A stretch of 5,446 bases of DNA from Bacteroidota bacterium (lineage in GTDB: Bacteria; Bacteroidota; Bacteroidia; Flavobacteriales; Flavobacteriaceae). Shown here piece after piece: positions 4,775 to 5,446 of the stretch; the stretch's first letter is position 1, and each line of letters starts with the position of its first letter. The stretch lies in contig JAJRPL010000141.1 of assembly GCA_024280815.1 (NCBI GenBank), forward strand, positions 1-5,446. Direction: 5' to 3'. The notes under the pieces were generated by a model, which worked only from the letters and a program-made list of their open reading frames with translations, was not told the DNA's origin and did no database searches. The position numbers were made by a program, and so were the translations under genes.

Positions 4775-5296
4775 TTAAACCTCAATTAAACGTTGGTAAT
4801 ACTCTTTAAAAATAATTTTAAACCATTCAGTATAAACTTCAGGTTGTTTTTCCATATCTGATTTAACAGCCTTTACAGTCATCCATTTAAAATCTTGAAC
4901 TTCTTCAAAATTAATTTCAGGGTTCTCATCGTACAAGCCAATCATTACATGATCTAATTCATGCTCTGTGAGACCGTTATCAAAAGGTGCTTTATAAATA
5001 AATGAAAACACTTCTTTTAATTCAGTAACAAAGCCCATTTCTTCAAACAAACGTCTTTTCCCTGCTTGAATATTACTTTCACCAACTCTTTGATGGCTAC
5101 AACATGTATTTGTCCATAATAGCGGAGAGTGGTACTTGCTAGCTGCACGTTGTTGCAATAACAATTCCTCTTTATCATTAAATACAAAAACTGAAAAAGC
5201 ACGGTGTAACACTGCTTTTTTATGAGCCTCTAACTTAGGCATTGTGCCAATTTGCTCATCGTTTTCATTAACCAATATTACTTGTTCTTCTACCAT
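4775..5296 (-). CDS. idi: Isopentenyl-diphosphate delta-isomerase, type I
   Basis: This Nudix-fold enzyme interconverts isopentenyl and dimethylallyl diphosphate, the isoprenoid building blocks used for menaquinone, carotenoids and undecaprenyl carriers. Its 173 residues are close to the Escherichia coli enzyme in length. Expected active-site residues are present: His25 and His31 (AHKKAVLHRAF), catalytic Cys66 and metal-binding His68 (WTNTCCSHQ), the Nudix-like helix (GESNIQAGKRRLFEEMGF, 72-89) with Glu86, and Glu111/Glu113 in TEHELDHV, where the second is the catalytic acid. Gln69 replaces the Pro found after His in E. coli. The ATG at 5294-5296 starts 15 bases after the stop of the upstream gene, without a clear Shine-Dalgarno sequence, so the two are probably co-transcribed. 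A type I enzyme is consistent with a mevalonate pathway, though no other pathway gene is in the window. Confidence 0.95.
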   Translation of the reverse strand: MVEEQVILVNENDEQIGTMPKLEAHKKAVLHRAFSVFVFNDKEELLLQQRAASKYHSPLLWTNTCCSHQRVGESNIQAGKRRLFEEMGFVTELKEVFSFIYKAPFDNGLTEHELDHVMIGLYDENPEINFEEVQDFKWMTVKAVKSDMEKQPEVYTEWFKIIFKEYYQRLIEV

Positions 5297-5311
5297 AAAG
5301 TGGTCTGCAAT

Positions 5312-5446
5312 TTACTCATTAAAATCTTCTACATCAAAACTTTTAAAATTGATTGTATATTTTTTATCCTCAATATGATTCCAAGCCATATAAACTTTAT
5401 CATTAACAATTTCTAACTGAGGAAATCCGCTAGCCCTTGCAGAAGA
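5312..5446 (-). CDS. C-terminal end of a probable sialidase-fold (BNR-like) protein
   Basis: A minus-strand frame enters from the right edge and ends at TAA (5312-5314) after 44 visible codons. The start RASGFPQLEIVNDKVYMAWN resembles a blade of a sialidase-like beta-propeller: an Arg-x-Ser-Gly-Phe-Pro turn, then a strand of the form 'xxxDxVYxAW'. The end, YTINFKSFDVEDFNE, would be the final strand and tail. Such proteins are often secreted exo-alpha-sialidase-like proteins of unknown substrate, but the N-terminus and catalytic residues are not visible, so this is a fold guess. The stop lies 15 bases before the isopentenyl-diphosphate isomerase start, implying one transcript. Confidence 0.6.
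   Translation of the reverse strand, partial: SSARASGFPQLEIVNDKVYMAWNHIEDKKYTINFKSFDVEDFNE

Noticed and set aside
5017..5202. A minus-strand open frame of 61 codons inside the isopentenyl-diphosphate isomerase gene
   Set aside because: It lies entirely within a well-supported gene in another frame, and its translation shows no recognisable family features.
1..5446. Defence island, mobile element or secondary-metabolite cluster
   Set aside because: Every gene but the two partial edge genes belongs to a known enzyme family, mostly housekeeping, and there are no integrases, transposases, tRNA junctions, direct-repeat arrays or obvious compositional shifts.

Overview
The window is AT-rich chromosomal DNA that looks like a member of the Flavobacteriaceae (Bacteroidota). 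The evidence is the codon use, the near absence of Shine-Dalgarno sequences, two good matches to the Bacteroidota promoter (TTG, a spacer of about 20 bases, then TAnnTTTG), and proteins with a flavobacterial character. Coding density is high and no stretch over 100 bases lacks a gene. I see no insertion sequence, integrase, tRNA, rRNA, CRISPR array or phage gene. Assignment to a genus is not possible from this sequence.

Layout from left to right. The N-terminal 71 codons of a small conserved hypothetical protein run off the left edge (minus strand). Next is a CatA-type chloramphenicol acetyltransferase homologue (minus). A tight minus-strand operon follows, transcribed right to left: an exported BCP/PrxQ-type peroxiredoxin, a class I mannose-6-phosphate isomerase 2 bases later, and a HAD phosphatase overlapping it by 4 bases, with a hairpin directly after the last stop. 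Divergent from the operon is a plus-strand deaminase. It would usually be labelled adenosine deaminase, but its motifs fit adenine deaminase (Aah1/PA0148 type) better. On the right, a minus-strand group consists of the C-terminus of a probable sialidase-fold protein, isopentenyl-diphosphate isomerase 15 bases later, and QueD, a 6-carboxytetrahydropterin synthase with its own promoter.

The strongest anomaly is in queD. Its frame is closed by an amber codon (TAG, 4373-4375) where a Trp codon is expected. Thirty further in-frame codons follow, with a clear QueD C-terminus including the pterin-binding Glu, ending at a TAA that overlaps the 3' end of the deaminase gene tail to tail. This is a single-base nonsense mutation, a sequencing error, or a read-through case. 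A second oddity is a perfect 11-bp tandem duplication at the peroxiredoxin/isomerase junction: with one copy, the two genes would be a single open frame.

The genes are mostly housekeeping: sugar-phosphate interconversion, purine salvage, isoprenoid precursors, the queuosine precursor and peroxide defence. I do not see a multi-gene novel system here; the unusual features are local.
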